Below are positions 43,149 to 51,666 of a stretch of DNA of 64,000 bases, piece after piece. Position 1 is the first letter of the stretch. The number at the start of each line of letters is the position of its first letter. The position numbers and the translations under genes are program-made. The stretch is from Pseudomonas asturiensis (GTDB lineage Bacteria > Pseudomonadota > Gammaproteobacteria > Pseudomonadales > Pseudomonadaceae). The stretch lies in the NCBI RefSeq assembly GCF_900143095.1, contig NZ_FRDA01000015.1, forward strand, positions 49,134 to 113,133, given 5' to 3'. The notes under the pieces were generated by a model. That model worked only from the letters and a program-made list of their open reading frames with translations, was not told the origin of the DNA and searched no databases.

Positions 43149-43928
43149 TCAGATCGTCAGGGTCCAGTCGTAATCCACGATCAGCGGCGCGTGCTGCGAG
43201 AAGCGCGGCTGACGGGGCAGGCGGGCACTGCGCACAAAGCGGCGCAGACCTGGCGTCAGGATCTGGTAGTCGAAGCGCCAGCCCAGATTCAGCATCTCGG
43301 CCTGCTCGCTGTCCGGCCACCAGCTGTACTGATCGCCTTCGCGACTGACTTCACGCAGGGCATCGACATAACCCATGGTGCCGACAATCTCGTCCATCCA
43401 GGCACGCTCGGGTGCCAGGAAGCCAGGAGATTGCTGGCTGTCACGCCAGTTCTTGATGTCGAGTTTCTGCTGCGCCACGTAGAGCGAGCCGCAGTAAATG
43501 TACTCGCGACGCTTGCGGCGCTGCTTGTCCATGTATTTGCCGAAATCGTCCATGAGCTTGAATTTCTGATTCAAGTCCTCGTCCCCGTTCATCCCTGATG
43601 GGAAGAGCAGGGTCGCAATACTGACTTTGTCGAAATCGGCTTGCAGGTAACGCCCGTAGCGGTCGGCTGTCTCGAAGCCGAGGCCGCTGATCACCGCCTT
43701 CGGTTGCAACCGCGAATACAGCGCCACGCCACCCTGAGCGGGGACTTCGGCTTCGCAGGCATAGAGGAAGTAGCCATCCAGCTGAAAAGCTGGATCATCC
43801 AGTTCAAAGGTGGAGGCGCGGGTGTCCTGTAAGCAGATGACGTCGGCATTCTGAGCTTGCAGCCAGCTGAGCAACCCACGCTCGACCGCAGCCTGAATGC
43901 CATTTACGTTCACACTGATGATCCGCAT
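43149..43928 (-). CDS. crc: Catabolite repression control protein Crc
   Basis: A 259-residue protein of the exonuclease III fold (MRIISVNVNGIQAAVERGLLSWLQAQNADVICLQDTR) that in Pseudomonas lost nuclease activity and stabilises Hfq on A-rich mRNA motifs to repress use of poorer carbon sources. Diagnostic stretches are KLMDDFGKYMDKQRRKRREYIYCG and the C-terminal QHAPLIVDYDW. The start at ATG 43928 is chosen over an extension of four residues. It is divergent from pyrE with 81 bp between the starts. The A-rich motif at gltP in this window is a likely target. Confidence 0.96.
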   Translation of the reverse strand: MRIISVNVNGIQAAVERGLLSWLQAQNADVICLQDTRASTFELDDPAFQLDGYFLYACEAEVPAQGGVALYSRLQPKAVISGLGFETADRYGRYLQADFDKVSIATLLFPSGMNGDEDLNQKFKLMDDFGKYMDKQRRKRREYIYCGSLYVAQQKLDIKNWRDSQQSPGFLAPERAWMDEIVGTMGYVDALREVSREGDQYSWWPDSEQAEMLNLGWRFDYQILTPGLRRFVRSARLPRQPRFSQHAPLIVDYDWTLTI

Positions 43929-44009
43929 AAATGGCCCCAAAAATCACGTGCGTGTATGATACCCGAGGTCTACCCAATTAGCTAAATCCGTGCTTTCAGG
44001 GCTTTTTTC

Positions 44010-44651
44010 ATGCAAGCGTACCAACGCGATTTCATTCGTTTTGCCATCGATCGCGGCGTATTGCGCTTCGGTGAGTTCACTCTCAAGTCCGGACGCACCA
44101 GCCCGTACTTCTTCAATGCCGGTCTGTTCAACAGCGGTTCTGCTCTGGCTCAGCTCGGTCGCTTCTATGCGGCAGCCGTGGTTGAAAGCGGCATTGCCTT
44201 CGATGTTCTGTTCGGGCCTGCGTACAAAGGCATTCCTCTGGCGGCCGCGACCGCCGTGGCCTTGGCCGAGCATCACGACCGCGACCTGCCCTGGTGCTTC
44301 AACCGCAAGGAAGCCAAGGCGCACGGCGAAGGCGGCAGTCTGGTCGGCGCACCGCTGGCCGGTGATGTGCTGATCATCGATGACGTCATCACCGCGGGTA
44401 CTGCCATCCGTGAGGTCATGCAGATCATCGCTGCGCAGGATGCCAAGGCGGCCGGCGTGTTGATCGCACTCAACCGTCAGGAGCGTGGCAACGGCGAATT
44501 GTCGGCCATTCAGGAAGTGGAACGCGACTTCGGCATTCCGGTGGTGAGCATCGTGTCGCTGAATCAGGTGCTGGAATTCCTCGCCGACGATCCGCAGCTC
44601 AAGCAGCACTTGCCTGCTGTCGAGGCTTATCGCGCACAGTACGGTATCTAG
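44010..44651 (+). CDS. pyrE: Orotate phosphoribosyltransferase
   Basis: A 213-residue enzyme joining orotate to PRPP to give OMP in pyrimidine synthesis. It shows the N-terminal FTLKSGRTSPYFFNAG and the PRPP loop VLIIDDVITAGTAIRE. Full length, divergent from crc, and followed 1 bp later by the DUF4124 gene. Confidence 0.96.
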   Translation: MQAYQRDFIRFAIDRGVLRFGEFTLKSGRTSPYFFNAGLFNSGSALAQLGRFYAAAVVESGIAFDVLFGPAYKGIPLAAATAVALAEHHDRDLPWCFNRKEAKAHGEGGSLVGAPLAGDVLIIDDVITAGTAIREVMQIIAAQDAKAAGVLIALNRQERGNGELSAIQEVERDFGIPVVSIVSLNQVLEFLADDPQLKQHLPAVEAYRAQYGI

Positions 44652-44652
44652 G

Positions 44653-45306
44653 ATGCAGACCTGGCGGGCGCACAGGCGACGTTCGTCAGGCGCGTTGCAC
44701 AGGCTCGTGCGTGCTCTAGGCGCACCAGGTCTGTGGCTGTCGCTGGGATTGCTTTGTTCTTTCCTGGCGCAGGCTGCCGACATCCCCGAAATGCGGCTTT
44801 ACCGGTACATCGATAATCGCGGCGTGACGGTCATCGATCGCTTGGGCGTACCTGCCGAGTACGTCGCCAAAGGCTATGAAGTGCTCAATGCCCGAGGTCG
44901 GGTGGTGCAGGTGATACCGCCTGCGCCCACCGCCGAGCAGATTCGTCAGGCCGAGGCCGACAAGGTTCAGGCCGACGCCAATGCGAAGTTGCTGAGCGTG
45001 TACAGCAGCGTTGCTGACGTGGATCGCGTCAAGGCACGCAAGCTGGCCGAGCTGGACACGCTCATCGGTGTCGCTCAAGGCAACCTGCAAGGGCTTGCCA
45101 CTCAGCAGCGCAATTTGCTGGGGCAGGCGGGTGATCAGGAGCGTGCGGGGCGTCCGGTTCCGCAGGCAATCATCGAGCAGCTGGATGATGTACGTGATCA
45201 GCAGGCGCGCCTGCAGGGCGATATCGCGGGCTATCAGGCGGCACGGGCCAAGGCCGAAGCTGGTTTTGCCGAAGACCGCGTTCGTGTGCAGCAACTCACG
45301 CAGTAG
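44653..45306 (+). CDS. DUF4124 domain protein
   Basis: A 217-residue exported protein. A basic N-terminal region and a hydrophobic helix (about 24-40, ending AQAAD) act as a long signal or anchor. The DUF4124 domain (about 44-90, RLYRYIDNRGVTVIDRLGVPAEYVAKGYEVLN) resembles a small beta hairpin wall or peptide module. The C-terminal half (about 95-215) is a predicted coiled coil rich in Ala, Gln and Glu. The start is 1 bp after pyrE and has no clear ribosome-binding site, so it is probably coupled. Function unknown. Confidence 0.85.
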   Translation: MQTWRAHRRRSSGALHRLVRALGAPGLWLSLGLLCSFLAQAADIPEMRLYRYIDNRGVTVIDRLGVPAEYVAKGYEVLNARGRVVQVIPPAPTAEQIRQAEADKVQADANAKLLSVYSSVADVDRVKARKLAELDTLIGVAQGNLQGLATQQRNLLGQAGDQERAGRPVPQAIIEQLDDVRDQQARLQGDIAGYQAARAKAEAGFAEDRVRVQQLTQ

Positions 45307-45326
45307 TCCGTTCAAGTCGATGCCAT

Positions 45327-45366
45327 AAAAAAGGCCCTGTCAGCAGATGCTGGCAGGGCCTTTTTG
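45327..45366. terminator. Bidirectional terminator between DUF4124 gene and argB
   Basis: A 15-bp stem (AAGGCCCTGTCAGCA with TGCTGGCAGGGCCTT, one G-T pair) has A and T runs outside. It serves two convergent transcripts. Confidence 0.9.
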
Positions 45367-45378
45367 TCGTGCAGAGGA

Positions 45379-46284
45379 TCAGTGACGCTTGCGATTGCTG
45401 ATCAGCGTGCCCACGCCAGTGTCGGTGAAGATTTCCAGCAACACGGCATTCGGAACGCGACCGTCGATGATGTGCGACGTGGTCACGCCACCTTGTACTG
45501 CTTCCAGCGCACATTTGATCTTGGGCAGCATGCCGCCGTAGATCGTGCCGTCGGCAATCAACGTGTTCACTTGCTCGGTGGTCAGGCCGGTCAGGACCTG
45601 GCCTTGCTTGTCCATCAAGCCGGCGATGTTGGTCAGCAGCATCAGTTTCTCGGCCTTGAGGGCTTCGGCTACCTTGCCGGCGACCAGATCGGCGTTGATG
45701 TTGTACGACTCGCCGTCGGCGCCGACGCCGATAGGTGCGATGACCGGGATGAAATCACCCTTGACCAGCATGTTGAGCAGGTCGGTGTTGATACCCACCA
45801 CCTCGCCCACATGACCGATGTCGATGATTTCAGGCTTGGTCATCTCTGGTGTCTGACGCGTGACGGTCAGCTTCTTCGCACGAATCAGCTCCGCGTCCTT
45901 GCCGGTCAGGCCGATGGCGCTGCCGCCATGGCGGTTGATCAGATTGACGATGTCCTTGTTGACCTGGCCACCCAGCACCATTTCCACAACGTCCATGGTC
46001 TGGGCATCGGTGACGCGCATGCCGTCGATGAAGTGGCTTTCGATCGACAGGCGCTTGAGCAGATCACCGATCTGTGGCCCTCCACCATGGACAACCACCG
46101 GGTTGATACCGACTGCTTTCATCAACACGATGTCGCGAGCGAAGCCGGTTTTCAGCTCTTCGCTCTCCATGGCGTTGCCGCCGTACTTGATAACCAGCGT
46201 CTTGCCGACGAAGCGGCGAATGTAAGGCAGCGCTTCGGAAAGGACCTTGGCTACATTAGAGGCGGCATCACGTTCGAGGGTCAT
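45379..46284 (-). CDS. argB: Acetylglutamate kinase
   Basis: A 301-residue kinase for the second step of arginine synthesis, the arginine-feedback step in Pseudomonas. It carries the amino-acid-kinase motifs VIKYGGNAM, VVHGGGPQIGDLL and GGMLPKIKCALEA. The N-terminal helix (ERDAASNVAKVLSEALPYIRRF) is the extension that makes arginine-sensitive hexamers in this group. Last gene of the coaBC-dut-algC-argB run, 29 bp after algC. Confidence 0.97.
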   Translation of the reverse strand: MTLERDAASNVAKVLSEALPYIRRFVGKTLVIKYGGNAMESEELKTGFARDIVLMKAVGINPVVVHGGGPQIGDLLKRLSIESHFIDGMRVTDAQTMDVVEMVLGGQVNKDIVNLINRHGGSAIGLTGKDAELIRAKKLTVTRQTPEMTKPEIIDIGHVGEVVGINTDLLNMLVKGDFIPVIAPIGVGADGESYNINADLVAGKVAEALKAEKLMLLTNIAGLMDKQGQVLTGLTTEQVNTLIADGTIYGGMLPKIKCALEAVQGGVTTSHIIDGRVPNAVLLEIFTDTGVGTLISNRKRH

Positions 46285-46313
46285 TCAGGGCTCCAGTCAA
46301 AAGGGGAAAGCAA

Positions 46314-48899
46314 TCAAAAAGGAAGATCGAGGTCCGGCGCAACTTTCTTGAGCTCGGCGTGGAACACGTCCTTGATGCGCTGCAACTCGGCCTCGGTTTC
46401 GGCTTCGAAGCGCAGCACCAGTACCGGCGTGGTATTGGACGCACGAACCAGGCCCCAGCCCTTCGGATAGTCTACGCGGACTCCGTCGATGCTGGTCAGT
46501 TTGGCGTCGCCCCACTGGGCATCTTTCTCAAGGGCTTCGATGATGCTGAACTTCGTGACGTCCGTCACCTTGATGTTGATCTCAGGGGTCGAAATGTCAT
46601 TCGGGAAGGTTTCGAAGAGGTCTTCGGCCGAGGTCGATTCCTGGCTGAGAATTTCCAGCAGGCGTGCCGCGCTGTAGATGCCGTCGTCGAAACCGAACCA
46701 GCGTTCCTTGAAGAAGATGTGGCCGCTCATCTCGCCAGCGAGCAGGGCACCGCTTTTCTTCATCTCTTTCTTGATCAATGAGTGACCGGTTTTCCACATG
46801 ACCGGACGGCCGCCGTGTTCGCTGATCAGCGGCGTCAGGCGGCGTGTGCATTTCACGTCGAAAATGATGTCTGCGCCTGGATTGCGCTTCAGCACGTCAA
46901 GGGCGAACAGCATCAGCAGGCGATCCGGGTAGACCACGTTGCCCTTGTTGGTCACGACACCGACGCGGTCGCCGTCGCCGTCGAACGCCAGGCCCAGGTC
47001 GGCACCGGTTTCGTTGACCTTGGCGATCAGGTCCTGAAGGTTTTCCAGCTTGCCCGGATCCGGGTGATGGTTCGGGAAGTTACCGTCGACCTCGGCAAAC
47101 AGGGAGATCACTTCACAGCCCAGCGCTTCGATCAATTGCGGGGCGATCACGCCTGCCGCGCCGTTGCCGCAATCGACCACGACCTTGAGCTTGCGGGCCA
47201 TGACGATGTCGTCCTTGATCTGCTTGAAGTAGCGATCGAGGATGTCGACTTTGGTGATGCTGCCTTTTTGCGATGTCAGGTTGTTGGTCTTGATGCGCTC
47301 GTGCAGCGCCTGGATCTGCTCGTTGGCGAGGGTGTCGCCGGCGATCACGATCTTGAAGCCGTTGTAGTCTTTCGGGTTGTGGCTGCCGGTCAGCATGACG
47401 CCGGTCTTGCCCGCCAGCACGTTGGCTGCGTAATACAGCGCAGGTGTCGGCACCAGGCCAACGTCACTGACGTGGCAGCCGCTGTCGTGCAGGCCCTGGA
47501 TCAATTGTTCGACCAGCTCGGGGCCGGAAAGGCGGCCATCGCGGCCAACGCTGACATTGGGTTCGTTCTGCGCAAGGCTCTCGGAGCCAATGGCGCGGCC
47601 GATCCAGTAGGCGGTCTCAGCGCTGAGGGTGTCCCCGACCACGCCACGGATGTCGTAGGCGCGAAAAATGGTGTCAGGGAGTTTGGGTGCCACGGATGCT
47701 GGGCTGTTCATAGCGATGGGATGCTCCGATCTCAGGAAGTCCTGGTTTTCGTCGAGAAGGTCGATATCGAGAATATCGGTATCTTGAAACAGCGGATTTG
47801 TCCAATCGGTGCCAGGAGCAGCGATAGGATTCGACGCGCTGCCTGTCGTCATAGGTGCGTCGTTTTCCTTGCTCGTGACCAGGGCGGAAGAGGCCTTGGG
47901 TTTATCACGAAGCGAAACACGAGCCAGGGCCTGAGCCAGGCCACCAAGGGCCGGAAGGCTCAAACCGAACGGTTTGACGGCTTTTCCGCTCGAGAGTTCT
48001 TGAAGCAACTGATCAAGCTGACGAGCGTCAGCACAAATACGCTTCTGCAAGGCCCGCTCGTTGCGGTGCAGGCCCAGTAATACGCCCGCTGCAGCGATCA
48101 CCAGGGCCAGTAATAAAAACAGGATCGAGGATGCTGTTTTTGACGTGGCCGCTGGCGAGAACTCCAGTTTCCAGCCGGGGTAGCCCGTGTCAAAGCTCTG
48201 CGGCTTGCCGCCTCCGGCTTCGCCGCGCTGCAGGAAAACCTGAGCGGGGCCGGTGCCGAACTGTTGACTCAAGACCACTTGCCCGGCATCGGCAGGCAGT
48301 GTCGGCAATGCATTGAGCAAGCGTTTGGGGTCGAACGCCAGCAGCAACGTGCCGCTGACGGGCTGGCTGGCATCGGCCCGTACGGGAGCGGCGCTGTAGA
48401 TCAGCCAGCGTTCGCCGGTCTTGCGTGCCTCGGGTGCAACGGCTTCTGCGCGTGCTGCCTTGTTCAGCATGTCCAGTGTGGCGAACGTGACAGGCAGTGA
48501 GCCTGTCGGGTCGACATCGGTCATGCCCTTGGGGTTCAGACGTGCGCCTGCCAGGCCGTCCCAGCGTGTGAGATGGTCCTGCGCGGCCGCCAGTGCGGTG
48601 GCGTCGCTGTTTTGCAGGGCCTGGACCAGCGCTGCACTCGTCGCTGCCGCCTGAGTGTCGGCACTGATCTGTCCGAGCGCCAGGTTCACGGCCTGAGCCT
48701 GGCTGCTGCCCAGGGCCTGCGCAAGCCGACCTTGATCCTGCGGGTTATTGGCGACGCCCAGCCAGGCAACGGCCATGGCTGCTGCAAGGCCGATTGCGGC
48801 GGGAACGAGCCCGGGAGAGAGTGCCTTTATGCTCGCAGCAGGCAGCGCAAAGGTGGCCGATACGGCTTGTTTTGAAGCACTGTGCTGACTGCCTTTCAA
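46314..48899 (-). CDS. algC: Phosphomannomutase/phosphoglucomutase AlgC, long form
   Basis: Interconverts hexose 6- and 1-phosphates for alginate, LPS and other polysaccharides. The 861-residue frame has an N-terminal membrane and periplasmic part: helices at about 28-50 and 257-277 around a PDC-like region. A linker follows, then the mutase domains from about 397, with phosphoserine S506 in TGSHNPKD and the metal loop DGDGDR. The start is a TTG with GGGGAGAGG six bases upstream. An internal ATG at 47711 would give the classic 465-residue soluble enzyme. The long form's ribosome-binding site is complementary to the ErsA loop. Confidence 0.9.
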   Translation of the reverse strand: MKGSQHSASKQAVSATFALPAASIKALSPGLVPAAIGLAAAMAVAWLGVANNPQDQGRLAQALGSSQAQAVNLALGQISADTQAAATSAALVQALQNSDATALAAAQDHLTRWDGLAGARLNPKGMTDVDPTGSLPVTFATLDMLNKAARAEAVAPEARKTGERWLIYSAAPVRADASQPVSGTLLLAFDPKRLLNALPTLPADAGQVVLSQQFGTGPAQVFLQRGEAGGGKPQSFDTGYPGWKLEFSPAATSKTASSILFLLLALVIAAAGVLLGLHRNERALQKRICADARQLDQLLQELSSGKAVKPFGLSLPALGGLAQALARVSLRDKPKASSALVTSKENDAPMTTGSASNPIAAPGTDWTNPLFQDTDILDIDLLDENQDFLRSEHPIAMNSPASVAPKLPDTIFRAYDIRGVVGDTLSAETAYWIGRAIGSESLAQNEPNVSVGRDGRLSGPELVEQLIQGLHDSGCHVSDVGLVPTPALYYAANVLAGKTGVMLTGSHNPKDYNGFKIVIAGDTLANEQIQALHERIKTNNLTSQKGSITKVDILDRYFKQIKDDIVMARKLKVVVDCGNGAAGVIAPQLIEALGCEVISLFAEVDGNFPNHHPDPGKLENLQDLIAKVNETGADLGLAFDGDGDRVGVVTNKGNVVYPDRLLMLFALDVLKRNPGADIIFDVKCTRRLTPLISEHGGRPVMWKTGHSLIKKEMKKSGALLAGEMSGHIFFKERWFGFDDGIYSAARLLEILSQESTSAEDLFETFPNDISTPEINIKVTDVTKFSIIEALEKDAQWGDAKLTSIDGVRVDYPKGWGLVRASNTTPVLVLRFEAETEAELQRIKDVFHAELKKVAPDLDLPF

Positions 48900-48952
48900 C
48901 GACCTCTCCCCATGCCCATCTCAATGAGCCGATGCGACGTTTCAATTGGCGA

Positions 48953-49408
48953 TCAGTGACTGCCGGAATGCCCAAAGCCGCCTGCGCCGCGCTGGCTTTC
49001 ATCGAACGCTTCAACCAGTTCGAAGTGCGCCTGTACCACAGGCACCAGCACCAGTTGCGCGATGCGCTCGCCAACCGAGAGGTTGAATGCAGTCTGGCCA
49101 CGGTTCCAGCAGGACACCATCAGCTCGCCCTGATAATCGGAGTCGATCAGGCCGACCAGATTGCCCAGTACGATGCCGTGTTTGTGGCCCAGGCCCGAGC
49201 GCGGCAGGATCAGGGCTGCAAGGCCGGGATCACCGATGTAGATCGACAGGCCTGTGGGGATCAGCAAGGTCTGGCCGGGCGCAAGCACGGTGTCTTCCTT
49301 GAGCATGGCGCGCAGGTCCAGGCCGGCGGAACCGACAGTGGCATAGGTCGGAAGCGGAAATTCGTTGCCAATACGAGGGTCGAGGATCTTGGCTTGTAGA
49401 GCGTGCAT
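48953..49408 (-). CDS. dut: dUTP pyrophosphatase
   Basis: A 151-residue trimeric dUTPase giving dUMP and lowering uracil in DNA. All five motifs are visible: SAGLDLRA, PRSGLGHKHG, GNLVGLIDSDYQG, GERIAQLVL and the C-terminal arm RGAGGFGHSG. It lies 6 bp after coaBC and 53 bp before algC on the same strand. Confidence 0.97.
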   Translation of the reverse strand: MHALQAKILDPRIGNEFPLPTYATVGSAGLDLRAMLKEDTVLAPGQTLLIPTGLSIYIGDPGLAALILPRSGLGHKHGIVLGNLVGLIDSDYQGELMVSCWNRGQTAFNLSVGERIAQLVLVPVVQAHFELVEAFDESQRGAGGFGHSGSH

Positions 49409-49414
49409 GCGTGA

Positions 49415-50623
49415 TTAAACCTGATTCATACGGTCGGCGATAAAAGTGATCAGCTGGCGGGCAATCTTGGCCTTGCTGGTCTGGGCGAAGAGCGTCGGGT
49501 GCAACGCTCGGTCGATCACGCTGCAGGCGTTCTCTTCGCTGTTGAAGCCAATGCTGGGATTGGCCACGTCATTGGCGACGATCAGGTCGAGGTTCTTATC
49601 CTTGAGCTTGCGTGCAGCGTAGTCGAGCAGGTGCTCGGTCTCGGCGGCGAAGCCGACACTGAACGGGCGATCCGGGCGGGTGGCGATGGTGGCGAGGATG
49701 TCCGGGTTGCGGACCATCTGCAGCAACAGGCCGTCACCGTTCGTAGGATCTTTCTTGAGTTTGTGAGGCGCGATGACTTCCGGGCGGTAATCCGCAACCG
49801 CAGCCGAAGCGATGAACAGGTCGCAGGGAATGGCTGCTTCGCACGCCGCCAGCATGTCGCGGGCACTGACCACATCGATGCGCGAAACGCGATCCGGCGT
49901 CGGCAGGTTGACGGGCCCGGTGATCAGCGTCACCCGCGCACCCGCTTCCACGGCCGCTTCGGCCAGGGCAAAACCCATTTTGCCGGAGCTGTGGTTGGTG
50001 ATGTAACGCACCGGGTCGATGTTTTCCTGGGTCGGGCCCGCCGTGATCAGCACGTGCTTGCCGGTCAGGCACAGGCGCTGGAAGCAATCCGCAGCGCACT
50101 GCGCCAGGTCATCGGCTTCGAGCATGCGCCCAAAACCCACGTCGCCGCAGGCCTGGCTGCCGGATGCCGGACCGAATACACGAAAGTCACGTTCTTCCAG
50201 CAAACGGGTATTGGCCTGTACCGACGCATCGCGCCACATGGCCTGGTTCATCGCCGGGGCGATGGCGACGGTCGCGTCTGTGGCCAGCACGACGGTGGTC
50301 AGCAAGTCGTTGGCGATGCCTTGTGCCAGGCGGGCGATCAGGTCGGCCGTGGCGGGTGCGATCAGGATCAGGTCGGCCCATTTGGCCAGTTCGATATGCC
50401 CCATGGCCGCCTCGGCCGCCGGGTCGAGCAAGTCCAGGTGCACAGGGTGGCCGGAAAGGGCCTGCATGGTCAGGGGCGTGATGAATTCGGCCCCGCCTCG
50501 GGTCATGACGACACGGACTTCCGCACCCTGGTCGCGCAAGCGGCGAACCAGCTCGGCGCTTTTGTAGGCTGCGATGCCGCCGCCGACGCCCAGAACGATG
50601 CGTTTTCGATACAGCCGCTGCAT
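49415..50623 (-). CDS. coaBC: Bifunctional phosphopantothenoylcysteine decarboxylase/synthetase
   Basis: A 402-residue enzyme for two steps of coenzyme A synthesis. The N-terminal CoaC flavoprotein domain (LGVGGGIAAYKSAELVRRL, APAMNQAMW) joins a C-terminal CoaB synthetase (ITAGPTQENIDPVRYITNHSSGKMGFALAEAA, KLKKDPTNG). The start at ATG 50623 gives the standard N-terminus; a 34-residue upstream extension is rejected. It is divergent from radC. Confidence 0.96.
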   Translation of the reverse strand: MQRLYRKRIVLGVGGGIAAYKSAELVRRLRDQGAEVRVVMTRGGAEFITPLTMQALSGHPVHLDLLDPAAEAAMGHIELAKWADLILIAPATADLIARLAQGIANDLLTTVVLATDATVAIAPAMNQAMWRDASVQANTRLLEERDFRVFGPASGSQACGDVGFGRMLEADDLAQCAADCFQRLCLTGKHVLITAGPTQENIDPVRYITNHSSGKMGFALAEAAVEAGARVTLITGPVNLPTPDRVSRIDVVSARDMLAACEAAIPCDLFIASAAVADYRPEVIAPHKLKKDPTNGDGLLLQMVRNPDILATIATRPDRPFSVGFAAETEHLLDYAARKLKDKNLDLIVANDVANPSIGFNSEENACSVIDRALHPTLFAQTSKAKIARQLITFIADRMNQV

Positions 50624-50756
50624 AGGCCTGCCTTTTTGGTCAAGTGTTGACGCGACGGCCAGGACGCCTCCCCAGGCCAGATCGTCGCGCAAAAAAGATG
50701 GGCTAAGATAGCACAGCGACCGCACCGGAACAGGTGCTCAACCACAGGGAGGTGTT

Positions 50757-51431
50757 ATGAGTATTCGCAGTTGGCCCACGGCCGAACGCCCACGGGAACG
50801 TTTGTTGGCGTTGGGTGCGGGCAGTCTGTCCGACGCCGAGTTGCTGGCCATCTTTTTACGCACGGGTGTGGCCGGAAAAAGCGCTGTAGACCTTGCTCGT
50901 CATCTATTGAATCAGTTTGGCGGCCTCAGACCGTTACTGGATGCGAATCTGCAGGATTTCACGGCGCAACTGGGCCTGGGACCCGCCAAGTTCGCTCAGT
51001 TACAGGCTGTCATGGAAATGGCGCGTCGACACATGGCCGAATCGGTGCGCCGTGATTCGGCGCTGGAAAATCCCCAGCAGGTTCGTAGCTACCTCAAGGC
51101 GTTATTGCGTCATGAGCCGCATGAGGTGTTCGGCTGCCTGTTTCTGGATAACAAGCATCGGGTCATGACGTTCGAAGTGCTGTTTCGCGGCACGATCAAC
51201 TCGGCGTACGTGCATCCCCGGCAGGTGGTAAAGCGTGCCATGGCCCACAATGCCGCCAGCCTGATCCTGTGCCACAACCACCCTTCGGGCATTACCGACC
51301 CCAGCCGTTCCGACATCGACCTGACCAAGCGCCTCAAGGAGGCCTTGCTGCTGATTGACGTTCAGGTCCTGGACCATGTGATCGTCGGGGATGGCGAGCC
51401 ATTGTCGATGGTGGAGCGGGGGTTGATGTAG
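50757..51431 (+). CDS. radC: RadC-family (MPN/JAMM) protein
   Basis: A 224-residue protein with a helix-hairpin-helix region (about 40-90) and a JAB/MPN metal domain (HxHx7SxxD: HNHPSGITDPSRSD). Despite its name its DNA-repair role is disputed and its activity is unproven. GGGAGG precedes ATG 50757. It is divergent from coaBC and followed by a REP pair. Confidence 0.93.
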   Translation: MSIRSWPTAERPRERLLALGAGSLSDAELLAIFLRTGVAGKSAVDLARHLLNQFGGLRPLLDANLQDFTAQLGLGPAKFAQLQAVMEMARRHMAESVRRDSALENPQQVRSYLKALLRHEPHEVFGCLFLDNKHRVMTFEVLFRGTINSAYVHPRQVVKRAMAHNAASLILCHNHPSGITDPSRSDIDLTKRLKEALLLIDVQVLDHVIVGDGEPLSMVERGLM

Positions 51432-51501
51432 AGCGTGTTGATCGTTACCACGCTCTGCGCCAAGTCTCTCGGACGATTTTCTTGAGTGCGCACACAACCT
51501 G

Positions 51502-51591
51502 GTGGGAGCGAGCTTGCTCGCGAAGGCTGTGTTCCAGAAGCTTCTTTTCTGGAAACTGTACCGGCCTATTCGTGAGCAAGCTCACTCCCAC
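51502..51591. repeat. REP doublet with internal hairpin
   Basis: A 23-nt unit at 51502-51524 (GTGGGAGCGAGCTTG...) faces an inverted copy at 51569-51591 with two mismatches. Between them TTCCAGAA and TTCTGGAA (51532-51539, 51547-51554) form a second perfect hairpin. The element lies in the 235-bp gap between the convergent radC and peptide-binding-protein genes and belongs to a different REP subtype from that at 12497. Confidence 0.85.
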
Positions 51592-51666
51592 AGGTGCCTG
51601 CGTTTGCTCCGCAGGCACGTATGTGACGTTGAGCGCCTAGCAGAGGCATGCTCAACGGCAAGCATG

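Noticed and set aside
47711..47730. ErsA pairing at the internal algC ATG
   Set aside because: Only GGAG is available there; the match at the TTG start is longer and better placed.
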